Under the pieces are notes generated by a model that saw nothing but the letters and a program-made list of their open reading frames with translations, was not told where the DNA came from and ran no database searches. A DNA stretch of 64,000 nucleotides from Allacma fusca (lineage: Eukaryota; Arthropoda; Collembola; Symphypleona; Sminthuridae). Position 1 is the first letter of the stretch. Every line of letters begins with the position of its first letter. The DNA lies in the NCBI GenBank assembly GCA_947179485.1, contig OX359247.1, forward strand, positions 62,159,131 through 62,223,130, given 5' to 3'. Shown piece after piece: positions 61,825 through 64,000 of the stretch. The translations under genes were made by a program, and so were the position numbers.

Positions 61825-64000
61825 TATCCCTCGTCCAAATTAACTTTCACAGCTTCAGGGGCCGAAATTATTTTGCAGAAGTCAGAATATTTTCGTTCCC
61901 AAATTCTGAAAATAGTTTTCACAAATCATGCCGTTGTTTCACATTCGTAGATATTCATAATTGTTGACTGCGGCTCAAGAAGTAATTATCTAAAAACGTT
62001 TCCTTAAAATGTACAATAAATGTTTTAGAAGGAACACATTTACAATGATGACACGCTCTTGAATAGAATGAAGATGCAGCATCAAGTCTTCATACAGTAT
62101 ACTTGTTTACTGTCTCTGAAGGCGAATTTCTCCCAGCCTCGCCCCGTCTATGCATTTTTCGGCCTCCGTATATTTCTTAGTTATTACTCGCAATCTTTGC
62201 AAGAGTGATATGTGGAAGACATATATTTTGTAAACAGTAGAAATCTCATTTAAAATGGGATTTACACTCCCTCAAGAAATTCTGTCACGTCCCAAAGATA
62301 GCTACCACTTCATAGGGTTACTGTGATTTCTATGAATTTAAAAAGACATCCAAATAATAAAATTAATTATTACAAAATGTTGTTCTCTTGAAGATGGTGG
62401 ATATGAAGAGATAATACAGTGTCCGAAATACATATATAAACCCTACCCTTTTATTGAGATGATACTGTACCTCCCAACCTCACTGAATGTGAACTTCCTT
62501 CGGACTTGCAAAACTTACATGTCTATAGATACATATGTACTTATGTATATTCCTAAGCCCATCAACATAAGTTACCAATATAAAAAATGGCAAGGAGTCC
62601 ATTGAAAACTATGGGGAAAAAATCAGTTACTTTCACTTCCCGCCTGTTGGCGTTAAAAAAAGGAGAAGGAAAAAGGAAGAGAAGTGTTCTCCACATCCAA
62701 TATCACAATAGCCAATTCCCCGGATAAAAGACGTTTCAATTCCCTGTCAACACCAGACCCTCCCCACTCCTTGTATCCTAATCAATTGACATTTTGCAAA
62801 ATAACTTGCAACGTTTGATATTCCCTTTTAACAGTCAAATCCGTTTACAAACATCAATTTTGTTTTGAAGGTGGGAAGATGACAATATGAAATGTTTGAC
62901 AACCAATGGTGGATTGTAGATATGTATGTGTTACTATGCATGGAAGCGCAAATATGTACATAATTACCAATAGGCCAGTGGGCTCATGTCAATGTCAATA
63001 AAAGGAATTATTCAAAGGGTACATAATATTTTTTCGGGAGGGGGAGGTGAGAAGTTGTAGTCAAAATTCTTTCCTCCTGCCCTCCTGCTGCTATTCCTAC
63101 CGAATTGAATATTGTACGGCTTTAAATGAAAAGAAATCTCTTCAGGAGCTTTCAATCCTGTAAGTTCATTTCCGTGTGTACTTCATATGCACGTGATCTT
63201 CAACAAATATGATTTCTTCCTTGTATAAAGTACAGTGATATTTTATTGAATTTCTCGGCTTCTCGGAGGGAAGTGCACATTTTCAAAAGCACTCCTATCT
63301 TTGAATGCCCTGGTACTTCATTGAAGTAATCCTTTTAGAATCTTGCGAACTGTTGGTTACAATCTGTCTACACGTCTACCGTTGTCAGTCAATAAACATC
63401 AAGTCAGTTTGTCAAATTTTATTTGGATATTTTAGATATTTACTCTTTCAGCCTCTCCACAATTTACCTTGGAGGGGAAAAGGTCGATTTTAAAATGATA
63501 AGGTCAGTGTACATACAAACTAATGCATTTATTTTATATCTACCCGAAGATAATTCATTCAATTTCAAAGTGTCTAGATTTTCTACAAAATGTTATTCAA
63601 AATGCTTCCTAGCAAATTAAACCTAGAATTTATTGGATTTTTATTCTCGTTGTCACTTTTCGTGGAGATTTCCTATACGTCAGAGATTCCAAATGAAATT
63701 CGAATGATTTTAGGGATTTGTCATTTTCATGGTGCAGAGATGTCTAATTTAATGAGTCGTCGATGAGTGGAAATCTGTGTGATTCTGCATCTGTGAGTTG
63801 TGAAGAGTGTTGGGACTGAATCTAGCTTACAATAATTAAATAGATAAAATTTACTCTGGCAATTAAACATTACATTTTTTAATCCATAGGATATGTCCAG
63901 CCACTTCACACTTTGAAGATACTGGTTTCATAAACTGATGAGAATATTTAGGTTATGTATAAATCGTTATGCATTGAATCCTGCGTAGGTTAGGAAATAT
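61825..64000. other. Right end of window, no gene seen
   Basis: AT-rich sequence with chance ORFs only; no repeat or RNA gene that I can name. Confidence 0.5.

Noticed and set aside
1..64000. CRISPR arrays, bacterial operons, tRNA or rRNA genes
   Set aside because: None seen. Gene structure is clearly eukaryotic; the tandem repeat at 60.2-61.8 kb has no unique spacers. I could not run a tRNA search, so a small RNA gene may be missed.

Overview
The window looks like invertebrate nuclear DNA. It is AT-rich, its genes are split by many small GT-AG introns or a few very large ones, it carries animal-type DNA transposons, microsatellites and a minisatellite, and it holds an arthropod-type neuropeptide receptor. 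A crustacean, perhaps a copepod, is my best guess; that is inference from gene content and was not tested by any search. Four protein-coding units could be assembled by hand. For three of them every predicted splice junction keeps frame; the N-terminus of the fourth is tentative.

Layout. (1) 824-6287: an apparently intact two-gene DNA transposon, with imperfect terminal inverted repeats, subterminal GGGCCAGT-type repeats, a five-exon DUF4806-type gene and a single-exon DDE-type transposase starting 23 bases after the first gene's stop. (2) 7657-13293 (+): a 15-exon Golgi alpha-mannosidase II (GH38) gene, 1,166 codons plus stop, with the metal and nucleophile residues kept but several neighbouring positions changed. 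(3) 14036-15039: a long inverted repeat (arms about 380 bp) whose two arms carry the same short first exon, differing in that exon only at two synonymous sites. (4) 16380-17228 (+): a Lys/Ser-rich protein exon without its own ATG, probably joined to the first exon in the left arm. (5) 18181-42630 (-): a SIFamide-receptor-like class A GPCR spread over 24 kb with very large introns. It has two different exons encoding TM1-TM2 (2a at 41308-40840 and 2b at 31950-31734). Both have the same entry and exit phase and both join in frame to the exon starting TM3, so alternative use is possible. (6) 42631-64000: no gene recognised; microsatellites, dispersed repeats and a 1.6-kb minisatellite at 60236-61824.

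The genes do not form a pathway. The mannosidase acts in N-glycan trimming in the Golgi, the receptor in peptide signalling at the cell surface, and the transposon is a self-contained mobile unit. The most notable item is the duplicated, phase-compatible TM1-TM2 exon of the receptor. After it come the inverted first-exon duplication and the intact two-gene transposon.
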